From Ruminiclostridium josui JCM 17888 (GTDB lineage: Bacteria; Bacillota; Clostridia; Acetivibrionales; DSM-1351): a stretch of DNA of 64,000 nt. The notes under the pieces are model-generated. The model searched no databases and was not told the DNA's origin. It worked only from the letters and a program-made list of their open reading frames with translations. Location: NCBI RefSeq assembly GCF_000526495.1, contig NZ_JAGE01000001.1, positions 866,001 through 930,000 on the forward strand. The letters run 5' to 3'. A program made the translations under genes and the position numbers. Shown piece after piece: positions 54,083-63,363 of the stretch (its first letter is position 1; each line of letters starts with the position of its first letter).

Positions 54083-54889
54083 TTATTCTGCTGTTACATT
54101 CTTTTCGTTAGCTTCCTGTACAAATTTGTCTATTAATCCGTCTTTCATAAGTCTGTCAAGAGTTTTGTTTATCTGCTCAACTAAGTTGGAATTACCTTTT
54201 TTAACTGCTACAGCAGCTCCTCCTGTATCATCCTCTACAGGTATATCAGTTAATGCTAAATCGTTGTTGTTTTTAACATAACCGTTTGCTACCGGAAGTT
54301 CAACTACCAGTGCATCTATCTTTTTATTCTTCAATTCCATCACCAAATCAGGAATCTTGCCTAAAGATACAAGATTTGCACCTTCAATCTGTTCTTTTAC
54401 TATTTTCTCCTGTGTAGTTCCCAACTGTGCACCAACTTTTTTATCCTTTAAATCTGCAATGGTTTTATATTTGTCCTTGTCTTCAGCTCTTACCATTACA
54501 CCTTGCTTTGCTTCATAATAAATCTTTGAAAAATCAACTGATTTTTTTCTCTTTTCGTCAGGATTCATACCTGCTATTACAATATCCACCTTTTTAGTGT
54601 TAAGTGCTGATAACAATCCGTTGAAATCAGTATCAACAATTTCCATCTGTACTCCCAAATCTTTTGCAATCTCCTCAGCAATAGAAATATCAATTCCTAC
54701 TATAGTATCCTTTCCATCTACCATCATATGATATTCATACGGTGCATAATCTCCACTTGTACCTACAACAAGTTTACCAGTCTTTTCTATTCTCTTCATT
54801 GTTTCTCCGCCACCACAGCCTGCAATGGATATTCCGATAGTTGCAACAATAAGCAAGCAGAATATCCTCTTTAATAATCCTTTCTTCAT
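54083..54889 (-). CDS. Polar amino-acid ABC transporter, substrate-binding lipoprotein
   Basis: 268 residues with a type II signal peptide and lipobox I-A-G-C near residue 24. The family-3 solute-binding fold shows KLVVGTSGDYAPYEY, VGIDISIAEEIAKDLG, GLLSALNTKKVDIVIAGM and KVGAQLGTTQEKIV. Relatives bind glutamine, arginine, histidine, cystine or lysine; the residue set does not tell which. Its placement before an isoaspartyl dipeptidase gene suggests Asp/Asn-related ligands (inference). GGGGATTTCAAA precedes the ATG. Confidence 0.93.
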   Translation of the reverse strand: MKKGLLKRIFCLLIVATIGISIAGCGGGETMKRIEKTGKLVVGTSGDYAPYEYHMMVDGKDTIVGIDISIAEEIAKDLGVQMEIVDTDFNGLLSALNTKKVDIVIAGMNPDEKRKKSVDFSKIYYEAKQGVMVRAEDKDKYKTIADLKDKKVGAQLGTTQEKIVKEQIEGANLVSLGKIPDLVMELKNKKIDALVVELPVANGYVKNNNDLALTDIPVEDDTGGAAVAVKKGNSNLVEQINKTLDRLMKDGLIDKFVQEANEKNVTAE

Positions 54890-54939
54890 TTTGAAATCCC
54901 CCTATTATTTTTCTACATAATAAAACATCGATGTGTACA

Positions 54940-54968
54940 ATTATAAATTATTATGTATAAAAATTCAA
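54940..54968 (-). promoter_or_regulatory. Promoter for the ABC transporter-iadA operon
   Basis: Minus strand TTGAAT (54968-54963), 17-bp spacer, TATAAT (54945-54940): a perfect -10 and a four-of-six -35, 51 bp before the binding-protein start. Confidence 0.75.
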
Positions 54969-55056
54969 TATGATGCATAAATATTTTGTCACAATGCGTC
55001 ATTTTTCTACATTTTGCCTATAATAACCCAACTGGTACGGTTAAGGGAAATATTTT

Positions 55057-55075
55057 CTTGTTGATAATCAACAAG
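55057..55075. promoter_or_regulatory. Perfect palindrome, candidate operator
   Basis: CTTGTTGA TAA TCAACAAG, 8-bp arms with a 3-bp centre, in the 349-bp divergent region between the ABC operon and the L,D-transpeptidase gene. It lies about 90 bp upstream of the minus-strand -35. Such a site would suit a dimeric repressor or activator; the regulator is not known. The rest of the spacer (54890-55238) shows a TATAAT at 55198-55203 for the plus-strand gene with a weak -35. Confidence 0.45.
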
Positions 55076-55238
55076 ACACACTTAAAAAGCCCCTATTAGT
55101 GATATTCGCCTTTTACTCAAAAATGTAACAGTAATGAAATTTTCATTTAGACAGTAAAATTAATATAATGACTAATGCAATACTATATTTTTCCAGTTAT
55201 AATATAGTAATAATAAGAAATCAGAGGTGGATTGTATA

Positions 55239-56153
55239 ATGGTTAAAAAACTTTTATTGCTTGGTACACTAATTATTGCCATACTATTTGAAAGTACAGC
55301 CCTTTGCGTTGCAGTAAACGCAAAAGATAAAAACCAGTATCCCGGAGTATCACAGTCAGCAGTAAAAATTGATACAGCCATACTGGATAAAACACTGGAT
55401 ACTCAAAAAAAGCAGCAGGAAGCTCAAAAGAAAAAAGAAGAAGCAGAAAAGTTACAGAAAAAAGTTGCCCAGTTACAAAAAGATATTACAGCTAGTACAT
55501 ATTTAAAATACATTAAGCAGCTTGGCTACTATAAAAAAGCCTCTAAAAGTGATGAAACCCTGAATATTAGAAATGCGCTTCTTCTATTTCAGAGCAACCA
55601 TAATATGAGTGTAACCGGTACATATGACACAGCAACGAAAAATATGCTTGTACAAAGATTGTCCAGTAAAAAGTTTGTTTATCTCGACAAGGTTACAAAA
55701 ACCCCCACTAAAGGAAAGTGGATTACCGTAAACAAAACCACAAGAGTTCTGACATTATATGAAGGTACAAAGGTCTTAAAAAAGTATGCCGTTGCAGTGG
55801 GTAACCCCGCTTCCCTTACGAAGTCCGGCAAATTTATTGTAACCAGTAAACTGATAAACCCTGATTGGGGTGGAGGAGGATTTGCAGCCCCCGTAAAAGG
55901 AGGAACTCCTGAAAACCCACTTGGAAGCAGATGGCTTGGAATAAACAGAACCGACGGTTCCTATGGAATACACGGCACAAATTCCTTTTATTCAATTGGA
56001 AAATACATATCACACGGCTGTATAAGAATGTCTAATTACTGTGTAGAAGAACTGTATCCTCTTGTTCCTATGAAAGCACCTGTCTGGGTAGGTTCTCAGA
56101 CCGAGTTAAAGAACTGGGGTATAACTCAGCCCCTATTCAAGCAGCAGGTCTAG
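55239..56153 (+). CDS. L,D-transpeptidase (YkuD) with peptidoglycan-binding domain
   Basis: 304 residues from the ATG at 55239 (AGAGGTGG upstream; a GTG at 55227 lies within the site). Signal peptide at about 1-27, a charged coiled coil at about 55-90 (KKQQEAQKKKEEAEKLQKK), a peptidoglycan-binding-1-like domain (about 90-145; RNALLLFQSNHNMSVTGTYD), and a C-terminal YkuD domain with GIHGT and the catalytic SHGCIRM (Cys near 260). It makes 3-3 cross-links or tethers wall components outside the cell, possibly in the spore cortex. Single gene. Confidence 0.93.
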   Translation: MVKKLLLLGTLIIAILFESTALCVAVNAKDKNQYPGVSQSAVKIDTAILDKTLDTQKKQQEAQKKKEEAEKLQKKVAQLQKDITASTYLKYIKQLGYYKKASKSDETLNIRNALLLFQSNHNMSVTGTYDTATKNMLVQRLSSKKFVYLDKVTKTPTKGKWITVNKTTRVLTLYEGTKVLKKYAVAVGNPASLTKSGKFIVTSKLINPDWGGGGFAAPVKGGTPENPLGSRWLGINRTDGSYGIHGTNSFYSIGKYISHGCIRMSNYCVEELYPLVPMKAPVWVGSQTELKNWGITQPLFKQQV

Positions 56154-56169
56154 TAAAAATTTTTTATTG

Positions 56170-56198
56170 TTGAATTTTATAAGTCATTGTGTTAAAAT
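56170..56198 (+). promoter_or_regulatory. Promoter for asd
   Basis: TTGAAT (56170-56175), 17-bp spacer, TAAAAT (56193-56198), about 119 bp before the asd start. No leader terminator or lysine riboswitch was recognised in the gap. Confidence 0.65.
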
Positions 56199-56316
56199 AC
56201 ACAGTACGAATACAAATGTCATTGAATGGTGGACACTCTACTAATTTTATTTAACTAAAAAATTCCATTCAATATCCCTTCAATAATATGAAATCTAGGA
56301 ATAGGAGGCATAAAGG

Positions 56317-57402
56317 ATGTCTAAGCTAAAAGTTGGTATAATCGGCGGTACTGGAATGGTCGGACAAAGATTTATTTCACTTCTTGAAAACCATCCATGG
56401 TTTGAAGTTGTTTCCATTGCTGCTAGTGAAAAATCTGCCGGAAAAAAATACGAAGAAGCAGTAGGTAATAGATGGAAGATGTCTACGCCTATGCCTGAAA
56501 GCGTTAAGAATATTGTAATAAAAAATGCAACAGAACAAGTTAAAGAAATATGTGATGAAGTAGATTTTGTTTTCTCTGCAGTTGATATGAAAAAAGATGA
56601 GATTAAGAAGCTAGAGGAAGAATATGCCAAAAATGAAACCCCTGTAGTTTCCAATAACTCAGCACACAGGTGGACTCCTGACGTTCCTATGCTTATACCT
56701 GAAATCAATGCAGATCATGTAAAGGCAATAGATGCTCAGAGAAAAAGACTAGGAACAAAATATGGGTTCATTGCCGTTAAGCCAAATTGCTCAATTCAAA
56801 GCTATGTTCCTGCTCTTTCTCCATTATTGAAATACGGTATTAAAAATGTAGTTGCTACTACTTACCAGGCAATATCCGGTGCAGGAAAGAATTTCACTGA
56901 CTGGCCTGAGATGATTGACAATGTAATACCTTATATCGGCGGAGAAGAAGAAAAAAGTGAACAGGAACCTTTGAAAATCTGGGGTAAAGTTGAAAACGGA
57001 GAAATCGTAAAGGCTTCCTCTCCCCTTATAACTACACAGTGTATAAGAGTACCTGTAACTGACGGTCATCTAGCTGCAGTATTTGTTTCCTTTGAAAACA
57101 AGCCTTCAAAAGAAGAGATACTTGAGTTATGGAAAAACTTCAAAGGTGAACCTCAACTACTGGATTTACCAAGTGCACCAAAGCAGTTTATAAGATATTT
57201 TGAAGAAGACAACAGACCTCAAACCAAATTAGACAGAGATGCTGAAAACGGAATGGGTATAACTGTGGGAAGACTTCGTGAAGACACCTTATATGATTAC
57301 AAATTTGTTTGTCTCTCACATAATACTGTTCGAGGAGCTGCAGGCGGTGGTGTACTCATGGCAGAGTACCTAAAGTCCCAAGGATATATTCATGCAAAAT
57401 AA
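56317..57402 (+). CDS. asd: Aspartate-semialdehyde dehydrogenase
   Basis: 361 residues. An N-terminal Rossmann fold (KVGIIGGTGMVGQRFISLL) is followed by VSNNSAHR and the catalytic Cys near 158 in KPNCSIQSYVPALSPL, then RVPVTDGHLAAVFVSFE with the active His. The length and Cys context (PNCSIQ) belong to the archaeal/fungal-type group also found in clostridia. It reduces aspartyl phosphate on the route to lysine, diaminopimelate, methionine and threonine. ATAGGAGG lies eight bases before the ATG. Single gene. Confidence 0.96.
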   Translation: MSKLKVGIIGGTGMVGQRFISLLENHPWFEVVSIAASEKSAGKKYEEAVGNRWKMSTPMPESVKNIVIKNATEQVKEICDEVDFVFSAVDMKKDEIKKLEEEYAKNETPVVSNNSAHRWTPDVPMLIPEINADHVKAIDAQRKRLGTKYGFIAVKPNCSIQSYVPALSPLLKYGIKNVVATTYQAISGAGKNFTDWPEMIDNVIPYIGGEEEKSEQEPLKIWGKVENGEIVKASSPLITTQCIRVPVTDGHLAAVFVSFENKPSKEEILELWKNFKGEPQLLDLPSAPKQFIRYFEEDNRPQTKLDRDAENGMGITVGRLREDTLYDYKFVCLSHNTVRGAAGGGVLMAEYLKSQGYIHAK

Positions 57403-57463
57403 GTAATATTACCTATTTTTCTTAGAATTAAGTAAATAATTTAGCACAATGTGCCGATAAATG

Positions 57464-57490
57464 AGCTAGGTAATTAACCTAGCTTTTTTT
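57464..57490 (+). terminator. Terminator of asd
   Basis: AGCTAGGT / ACCTAGCT with a 5-bp loop, then TTTTTTT. The hairpin starts 62 bp after the asd stop. Confidence 0.92.
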
Positions 57491-57553
57491 GTTATGTTCA
57501 AATTTTTACAAAAATGTTAATGTTCAATTTTCGCACAGGTAAAGGAGATTAAA

Positions 57554-60016
57554 ATGGCCATAAAATCAGACTACGCAGGACAATATTTGTCCGGTCAGAA
57601 TGAAATGATTATTTATGAAGGTGACAGAGTATCCTCCGTTATTTTAATGCTCCAGGGAAAGCTGGATGTTTTACTGTCGCCATTTGATACAGTACAAAAT
57701 GATAAAAACTATACAGCCGATAACAGCTGCCGTCTTTTTACCTTGGAGCAAAATACTTTTCTAAGTGTTAATGACATTTTGAAAAGCGGAAAGAATTCCT
57801 TTAGTTTAAGATCTCAACAATCTTGTAATCTTTACTGCTTTCCTGCTTCATCTGCAAATGGAATAAGAGATATCATGAATACTCAAAAAGACTATTCAAC
57901 ATATATTGTCTCTTCACTGGCAACACTCATTGACTTGAGCTATGATTCCTATCAGAAGCTTCTTCCCATATGCAGAAGTCTAGATATATTGGTAAAGAAT
58001 CTATCCATATATTATTGGGCTATAAAGGATAAATACTACTTTAAATACTCTCCTGAAATAGAGAACCTGGAAGACTACAAAAATGTCTATCAGGAAGCGA
58101 GAGATAATGGAATGCGTTTCTTTCCAGTTGATACGGATTCTTTATCAAATAAATATATATGTGAAAATTGTGGAGAAACCGAAAACGAAATAGATGATGC
58201 AGGTTTTGAGTATTTTTCAAAGCTACTTAATGTACCTCTTGATCAAAGAAAAGGCTTTTTTAACAGTGAAAACTATATTTGCGAATACCATATTAATAAG
58301 GGTTCTGATCTTATGGAATCACTAGTGGGTGAAATCAAGAGTAAGCTGTCTCAATTATACAATAACATAAGCTGTCTCTATACTGCCCCGGTGAATCTTA
58401 TGTCTTCCTATGCAAAAATAGCAGTAGACTCAAAGGATGATAAAGAAGCAGTACTGACTCTTTATAGTATTATGGAACAATCGGCTGCTATAATTGCAAA
58501 TTGTATTGGCAGGCTTCAGAATGAGTTTGACTGTTTTAACTCCATAAATGTTTCAAATATTAGTGAATTAGTTAATACAGTTAAGGCCAAGGTATCTATA
58601 AGTAGTATCCCTCAAAATAGTGATGGCACATACTCAGGAAATGAGCTACCAAAAGAACTTGAAAACAGTCTTGAAAAGATTTTAACAATATGCGGCTTTC
58701 CTTTGGATTTCAAAGACAGCTTTAATAAGAGACTCTGTCATTTCAGAGCCTTGAAGGACAAATCCTCCAGTGATTCTGAAGCAAGAGAGCTTCGTTCTTC
58801 ACTTACAGCTGATTTCTTTACTGTTTATGAAACTGCTTTCAAAAAAGCTCAGGAAAGTGGCCAGTATCCAAAAGTTATAAGCATGTTCTTAAATTTTGGT
58901 TATATGGATGAACGTCTTGTAACAAAAGAACAGGCCATAGCTTTATACAGACTATGTGATAAGGAATATCCAAAAACCCAATTTACTATATATAGTTCTG
59001 TTAAATGGCTTCAGGAAATTTACAATAACCGCAAGGAACCTTCTATCAATGACTTCGGACAGGATTACTACGATGTTTTCAGAGATATGAAGAAGAGAAA
59101 AATTGTTACAGACCTTGATAGGCCTGCATATGAAAAAGACTTTAATGCCAAGGTAAGCTTTGAAATAAACAACATGTTAAAAACCAATCAGAAAGTGTGC
59201 CATGGTCACATGAGCAGCTACTTTCCTATTTTGCACAAGGATATAATAACTCGTGACTTGGAGAAATCTGTTGTGACTCCTCTTAAGATTACAGATGCTA
59301 TTATGAATATCCTTGAAACAGATTTTTCAGTATTCTACAGAGAAATCTGGTATAAAAATGAACAGAAGAATATAGAAAAAGAACCAATAATGAAAGAAAT
59401 CCTTCCTGACATTATAATAGTGCCTACCTTCGGTTCCCGTGCGTCCATGTGGCAGGAGATAACAGGAAGAAGTAGAAATACCCCCGGCAGATTTATATTC
59501 CCTGCCTTTACCGATGAAAACATATATGATATGGTTCTGAAACTTATTGGTACATTCAGATGGGAACTGTGCAGAACTATGATGGGGGTGGCATGGAACG
59601 ATATAACTGAAAAATCATTAACTTCTGAGTACACAGACTATATTCAGTTCTATAAGAAAAACCATGATCTTTCCGAAGAAGCTAAGGAAAAAATAAAGGT
59701 GCAAATTCAGAAAAACAGGAACATGATGAAGGATATTTTCACAAGTGATTATGATGTCTGGATAAATTATGAATCAAAGGGTATCCTCAGGCTCAATAAA
59801 ATAGCAAGATCTATTTTGTTCAGGTATTGTCCTCTCCCAAAAGAGCAAAGGGCAAATCTTGCAAAACAGCCTGCATTTACAGACTTGTGTATACAGATGA
59901 ATACCACAAGAGCCAAAATGGCAAAATCACTTACAAACAAGTATGCTAAATTATTTAAGAATGGCCCAATAGACGAGGATATGGAAGCAAATTTGATTTT
60001 CTACAGAGATTTTTAA
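57554..60016 (+). CDS. Large protein with degenerate cyclic-nucleotide-binding-like N-terminus, unknown function
   Basis: 820 residues, family not recognised. The first 120 residues resemble a cNMP-binding beta roll (MIIYEGDRVSSVILMLQGKLDVLL, then LEQNTFLSVNDIL), but the phosphate-binding cassette is not evident. A helical region follows, with one CENCGE and one ICEYH segment (about 205-250) that could bind a metal. The rest is mixed helical (about 255-820) with no signal peptide or membrane helix. One striking block is IVPTFGSRASMWQEITGRSRNTPGRF (split here as part of residues 625-650), probably a conserved surface. TAAAGGAGATTAAA precedes the ATG. It is a single gene between two terminators. 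The protein is probably cytosolic and perhaps a regulator. Confidence 0.75.
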   Translation: MAIKSDYAGQYLSGQNEMIIYEGDRVSSVILMLQGKLDVLLSPFDTVQNDKNYTADNSCRLFTLEQNTFLSVNDILKSGKNSFSLRSQQSCNLYCFPASSANGIRDIMNTQKDYSTYIVSSLATLIDLSYDSYQKLLPICRSLDILVKNLSIYYWAIKDKYYFKYSPEIENLEDYKNVYQEARDNGMRFFPVDTDSLSNKYICENCGETENEIDDAGFEYFSKLLNVPLDQRKGFFNSENYICEYHINKGSDLMESLVGEIKSKLSQLYNNISCLYTAPVNLMSSYAKIAVDSKDDKEAVLTLYSIMEQSAAIIANCIGRLQNEFDCFNSINVSNISELVNTVKAKVSISSIPQNSDGTYSGNELPKELENSLEKILTICGFPLDFKDSFNKRLCHFRALKDKSSSDSEARELRSSLTADFFTVYETAFKKAQESGQYPKVISMFLNFGYMDERLVTKEQAIALYRLCDKEYPKTQFTIYSSVKWLQEIYNNRKEPSINDFGQDYYDVFRDMKKRKIVTDLDRPAYEKDFNAKVSFEINNMLKTNQKVCHGHMSSYFPILHKDIITRDLEKSVVTPLKITDAIMNILETDFSVFYREIWYKNEQKNIEKEPIMKEILPDIIIVPTFGSRASMWQEITGRSRNTPGRFIFPAFTDENIYDMVLKLIGTFRWELCRTMMGVAWNDITEKSLTSEYTDYIQFYKKNHDLSEEAKEKIKVQIQKNRNMMKDIFTSDYDVWINYESKGILRLNKIARSILFRYCPLPKEQRANLAKQPAFTDLCIQMNTTRAKMAKSLTNKYAKLFKNGPIDEDMEANLIFYRDF

Positions 60017-60034
60017 TAAGTTTATAAACTAAAG

Positions 60035-60064
60035 AAGGGTTGTTGCAAAACTGCAGCAACCCTT
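60035..60064. terminator. Terminator after the 820-residue protein, with MITE-end-like sequence
   Basis: AAGGGTTGTTGC AAAACT GCAGCAACCCTT, a 12-bp stem with one G-U pair, followed on the plus strand by GGTACTTTTTATT. It lies between convergent genes ending at 60016 and 60091. GGGTTGTTGCAAAACT matches the end of the copy A element (GGGCTATTGCAAAACT) at 14 of 16 positions. Confidence 0.8.
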
Positions 60065-60090
60065 GGTACTTTTTATTCCTTAATCCTCAT

Positions 60091-60471
60091 CTATAATGCC
60101 GCAATACATTCTATCTCTATTAATACGTCCTTTGGAAGTCTTGCAACCTCTACGCATGACCTTGCAGGATAATTGTCCATAAAGAACTTTTTATATACTT
60201 CGTTTATTACTGCAAAATCATTCATATCTTTTATGAAAACAGTAGTTTTTACTACATTCTCTAAACCTGCACCGGCTCCTTTCAGAACTTCTGCAAGATT
60301 TTTAATTGCTTGTTCTGCCTGTTGAGCAGCTCCTCCAGCAACAACATTTCCGCTAACCGGATCTACAGGAATTGCTCCTGAGGTGTATATAACGTTTCCG
60401 CATTTAACAGCTTGTGAATACGGGCCTATTGCGGCAGGTGCCTTATCAGTTGAAACAATCTCCAAATTCAT
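60091..60471 (-). CDS. ridA: RidA family enamine/imine deaminase
   Basis: 126 residues from the ATG at 60471, eight bases after AAGGAG. YjgF/YER057c signature: APAAIGPYSQAVKCGNVIYTSGAIP, then NVVKTTVFIKDMNDF and a C-terminal RSCVEVARLPKDVLIEIECIA with the catalytic Arg and Glu. It clears 2-aminoacrylate from PLP enzymes. It follows proA by 18 bp. Confidence 0.96.
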   Translation of the reverse strand: MNLEIVSTDKAPAAIGPYSQAVKCGNVIYTSGAIPVDPVSGNVVAGGAAQQAEQAIKNLAEVLKGAGAGLENVVKTTVFIKDMNDFAVINEVYKKFFMDNYPARSCVEVARLPKDVLIEIECIAAL

Positions 60472-60489
60472 CTTATTCACTCCTTATTT

Positions 60490-61788
60490 TTATATATCTT
60501 CAATCTGTTTATTTATTCTTACATGTTTGAATTGCTTTTTGTTTGTAGCATAATCATCCACAATCTGTCCGTTTCCAATCAGCATGTATTTATAGCTTAA
60601 CAAACCGTCCAAACCTACAGGGCCCCTGGCATGAAGTTTACTTGTGCTAATTCCTACCTCGGCACCAAAACCATATTTAAAGCCATCGCTAAACCTTGTG
60701 GATGCATTCCAAAAAACATTTCCAGAATCAACAAGATTCATAAATTTAATTGCTGTCGTTTTATCCTTTGTAACTATGCTATCAGTATGTCCTGAGCCAT
60801 AAGTATTGATATGTTTTATAGCTTCATCCACACCGGAAACTATCTTTATTGATATAATATAATCTAGATACTCTGTCGCCCAGTCTTGGTCGCTGGCAGG
60901 CTTAACTTCAATGATTTTGACTGTTTCTTCATCTCCGAATATTTCAACATTCTTTTTATCAAATTCAGCCTTTAATGCCGGTAGAAACTCCTTTGCCACT
61001 GCCCTGTCAACCAAAAGAGTTTCTGTTGCATTGCACACTGCAACATACTGAGTTTTTGAATCTACTGTGATTTTCTTTGCCATTTCCAAGTCTGCACCAG
61101 AGTCCACATATACATGGCAAATACCATCTGCATGGCCCATTACGGGTATTCTTGAATTATCCATTATATAACGAACAAACTCGTTTGATCCTCTTGGAAT
61201 TAGCAGGTCAATATATTCGTCCATTTTCAGCATTTCATTAACATCGTCCCTACTCTCCAGAAGGCTTATCCATCCTTTAGGAAGTCCGGCTGCTACGGTA
61301 GCTTCTTCTATAACTTCTGTCAGAACCTGATTTGTTTCTTTTGCCTCAGAACCGCCTTTAAGAAGTACACAGTTTCCGCTTTTAAGACAAAGAGTTGATA
61401 TCTGCACAAGTGCATCTGGCCTTGATTCAAATATAATACCTATAACCCCTATTGGGCAGGTTACTTTGAACAGCTCAAGGCCATCGTCCAGCATATTTGA
61501 AATTATGGTTTTACCTACCGGTTCTTCAAGAGCCTTGAGACTTTTAATTCCTTCAACTACATCGTTTAATTTCTTTTCATCAAATTTAAGCCTTTTAAGA
61601 AGCGGTGAAGCCAAATTCTCCTTTTCGCTTCTTAAAAGGTCATGCTGATTTGCCTCTATAATTCTTTTACTGTTTGCAAGTAGTGCATCAGCTATTTTCG
61701 AAAGTGCATTGTTCTTAACTTCTCCGCTAAGTTCCGCCATTTTTACAGATGCATTACCGGCATTTTCACATAATTGTCTTATGTCCAT
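60490..61788 (-). CDS. proA: Glutamate-5-semialdehyde dehydrogenase (gamma-glutamyl phosphate reductase)
   Basis: 432 residues with aldehyde-dehydrogenase-like fold: IGVIGIIFESRPDA, KSGNCVLLKGGSEA, catalytic Cys in KTQYVAVCNATETLLV and NVFWNASTRFSDGFKYGFGAEVGIST. It reduces gamma-glutamyl phosphate to the semialdehyde for proline. proB is absent from the window, so it is elsewhere or another kinase serves. It starts 9 bp after glpK with GGAGG overlapping the glpK end, so the two are probably co-translated. Confidence 0.96.
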   Translation of the reverse strand: MDIRQLCENAGNASVKMAELSGEVKNNALSKIADALLANSKRIIEANQHDLLRSEKENLASPLLKRLKFDEKKLNDVVEGIKSLKALEEPVGKTIISNMLDDGLELFKVTCPIGVIGIIFESRPDALVQISTLCLKSGNCVLLKGGSEAKETNQVLTEVIEEATVAAGLPKGWISLLESRDDVNEMLKMDEYIDLLIPRGSNEFVRYIMDNSRIPVMGHADGICHVYVDSGADLEMAKKITVDSKTQYVAVCNATETLLVDRAVAKEFLPALKAEFDKKNVEIFGDEETVKIIEVKPASDQDWATEYLDYIISIKIVSGVDEAIKHINTYGSGHTDSIVTKDKTTAIKFMNLVDSGNVFWNASTRFSDGFKYGFGAEVGISTSKLHARGPVGLDGLLSYKYMLIGNGQIVDDYATNKKQFKHVRINKQIEDI

Positions 61789-61797
61789 TCTTACCTC

Positions 61798-63294
61798 CTA
61801 TATATCCCATTTCATTGATTTTTCAACCGCTATCTTCCATTTCTTATATAAACTGTTAAAGTATTCTATGTTTTCTATTGGCATGTATGTCTTGTCAAGC
61901 TTCCACGCTTTTTCTATCTCTTCCTTGGAAGTCCATATACCAATACCATATCCCGCCAAAAATGCAGAGCCTAAAGCTGTTGTTTCCCTTATTACAGGCC
62001 TTTGAACAGGTATATTCAGTATATCTGCCTGAAACTGCATAAGAAAGTCGCTTGCACTTGCACCTCCGTCAACTTTGAGTGCATTTAGCTCTATCCCCGA
62101 ATCCAGTTCCATAGCTTCTAGTACATCCCGGCTTTGATATGCTATAGATTCAAGAGTGGCTCTAATTATATGCCTCCTGTTCGTACCTCGGGTTATCCCA
62201 AGAATCGTACCCCGTGCATACATATCCCAGTACGGTGCCCCTAATCCCGTAAATGCAGGAACAACGTACACCCCTCCGGTGTCAGGAACTTTTTTTGCCT
62301 CTATATCACTTTCATTTGCAGTTTTTATTATGCCAAGTTCATCTCTTAGCCATTGAATAGCTGCTCCGGCATTGAATACACTACCTTCAAGTGCATACTC
62401 AACCTGATTATCTATACCCCATGCAATTGTAGTGAGAAGGTTATTTTTTGAAGCTACAAGCCTCTTTCCAGTATTCATCAGAATGAAACAGCCTGTACCA
62501 TATGTATTTTTTGCATCACCCTGTTTAAAGCAGGCTTGTCCGAAAAGAGAGGCATGCTGGTCCCCGGCTATTCCGGAAATGGGTATTTGGGCGCCCAGAA
62601 TTTTTTCGTTGGAATATGCACATACTCCTGATGATGGAACTACCTCCGGCAACATACAAGCCGGTATTCCCAGTTCTTCCAGCAGTTCTTCATCCCATTT
62701 TAAATCATTTATATTATATAGCATGGTTCTGGAGGCATTTGAATAATCGGTGATGTGCTTCCGACCTCCAGTCAAATTCCATATGAGCCATGAATCTATG
62801 GTCCCGGCAAGTAACTCTCCCCTTTGAGCTCTTTCCTTTGCTCCCTTAACATTATCCAGAATCCATTTGATTTTGGTTCCAGAAAAATATGCATCTATTA
62901 CCAACCCTGTTTTACACTTTATTTTATCTCTCAATCCAGCCATCTTTAAACTGTCGCATATTTCGGAACTTCTTCTGCACTGCCAAACAATGGCTCTATG
63001 TACGGGTTTTCCTGTGTTTTTGTCCCATACAACTACAGTCTCTCTCTGGTTTGTGATACCGATGCAGGCAATTGAGTCAATGCTTATGCCTGCCATTTTT
63101 ATTGCTCCGGTTATAGCAGCCATCTGGTCTCTAAAAATATCTTCAGCATCATGTTCAACCCATCCAGGCTGAGGATAAAACTGTTGCAAAGGTACGCTCT
63201 TTATTCCAGCTATATTGCCGTTCAAGCTGTCGAATATTACTGCTCTGGAACTGGTAGTTCCCTGATCAAGTGATAAAATAAATCTCTTGTGCAT
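61798..63294 (-). CDS. glpK: Glycerol kinase
   Basis: 498 residues from the ATG at 63294 (AAAGGGGA upstream; longer frame lacks a site). FGGY kinase motifs: [15 protein letters not shown] at the N-terminus, [55 protein letters not shown] and [15 protein letters not shown]. It phosphorylates glycerol to glycerol 3-phosphate. A glycerol facilitator gene is not adjacent. It heads a glpK-proA-ridA run. Confidence 0.97.
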   Translation of the reverse strand: MHKRFILSLDQGTTSSRAVIFDSLNGNIAGIKSVPLQQFYPQPGWVEHDAEDIFRDQMAAITGAIKMAGISIDSIACIGITNQRETVVVWDKNTGKPVHRAIVWQCRRSSEICDSLKMAGLRDKIKCKTGLVIDAYFSGTKIKWILDNVKGAKERAQRGELLAGTIDSWLIWNLTGGRKHITDYSNASRTMLYNINDLKWDEELLEELGIPACMLPEVVPSSGVCAYSNEKILGAQIPISGIAGDQHASLFGQACFKQGDAKNTYGTGCFILMNTGKRLVASKNNLLTTIAWGIDNQVEYALEGSVFNAGAAIQWLRDELGIIKTANESDIEAKKVPDTGGVYVVPAFTGLGAPYWDMYARGTILGITRGTNRRHIIRATLESIAYQSRDVLEAMELDSGIELNALKVDGGASASDFLMQFQADILNIPVQRPVIRETTALGSAFLAGYGIGIWTSKEEIEKAWKLDKTYMPIENIEYFNSLYKKWKIAVEKSMKWDI

Positions 63295-63363
63295 AAATCC
63301 GTCCCCTTTGTAATCACAAAGTCGCTCTACTTTCATTTTCGTTATCAATATTATAACATATTA

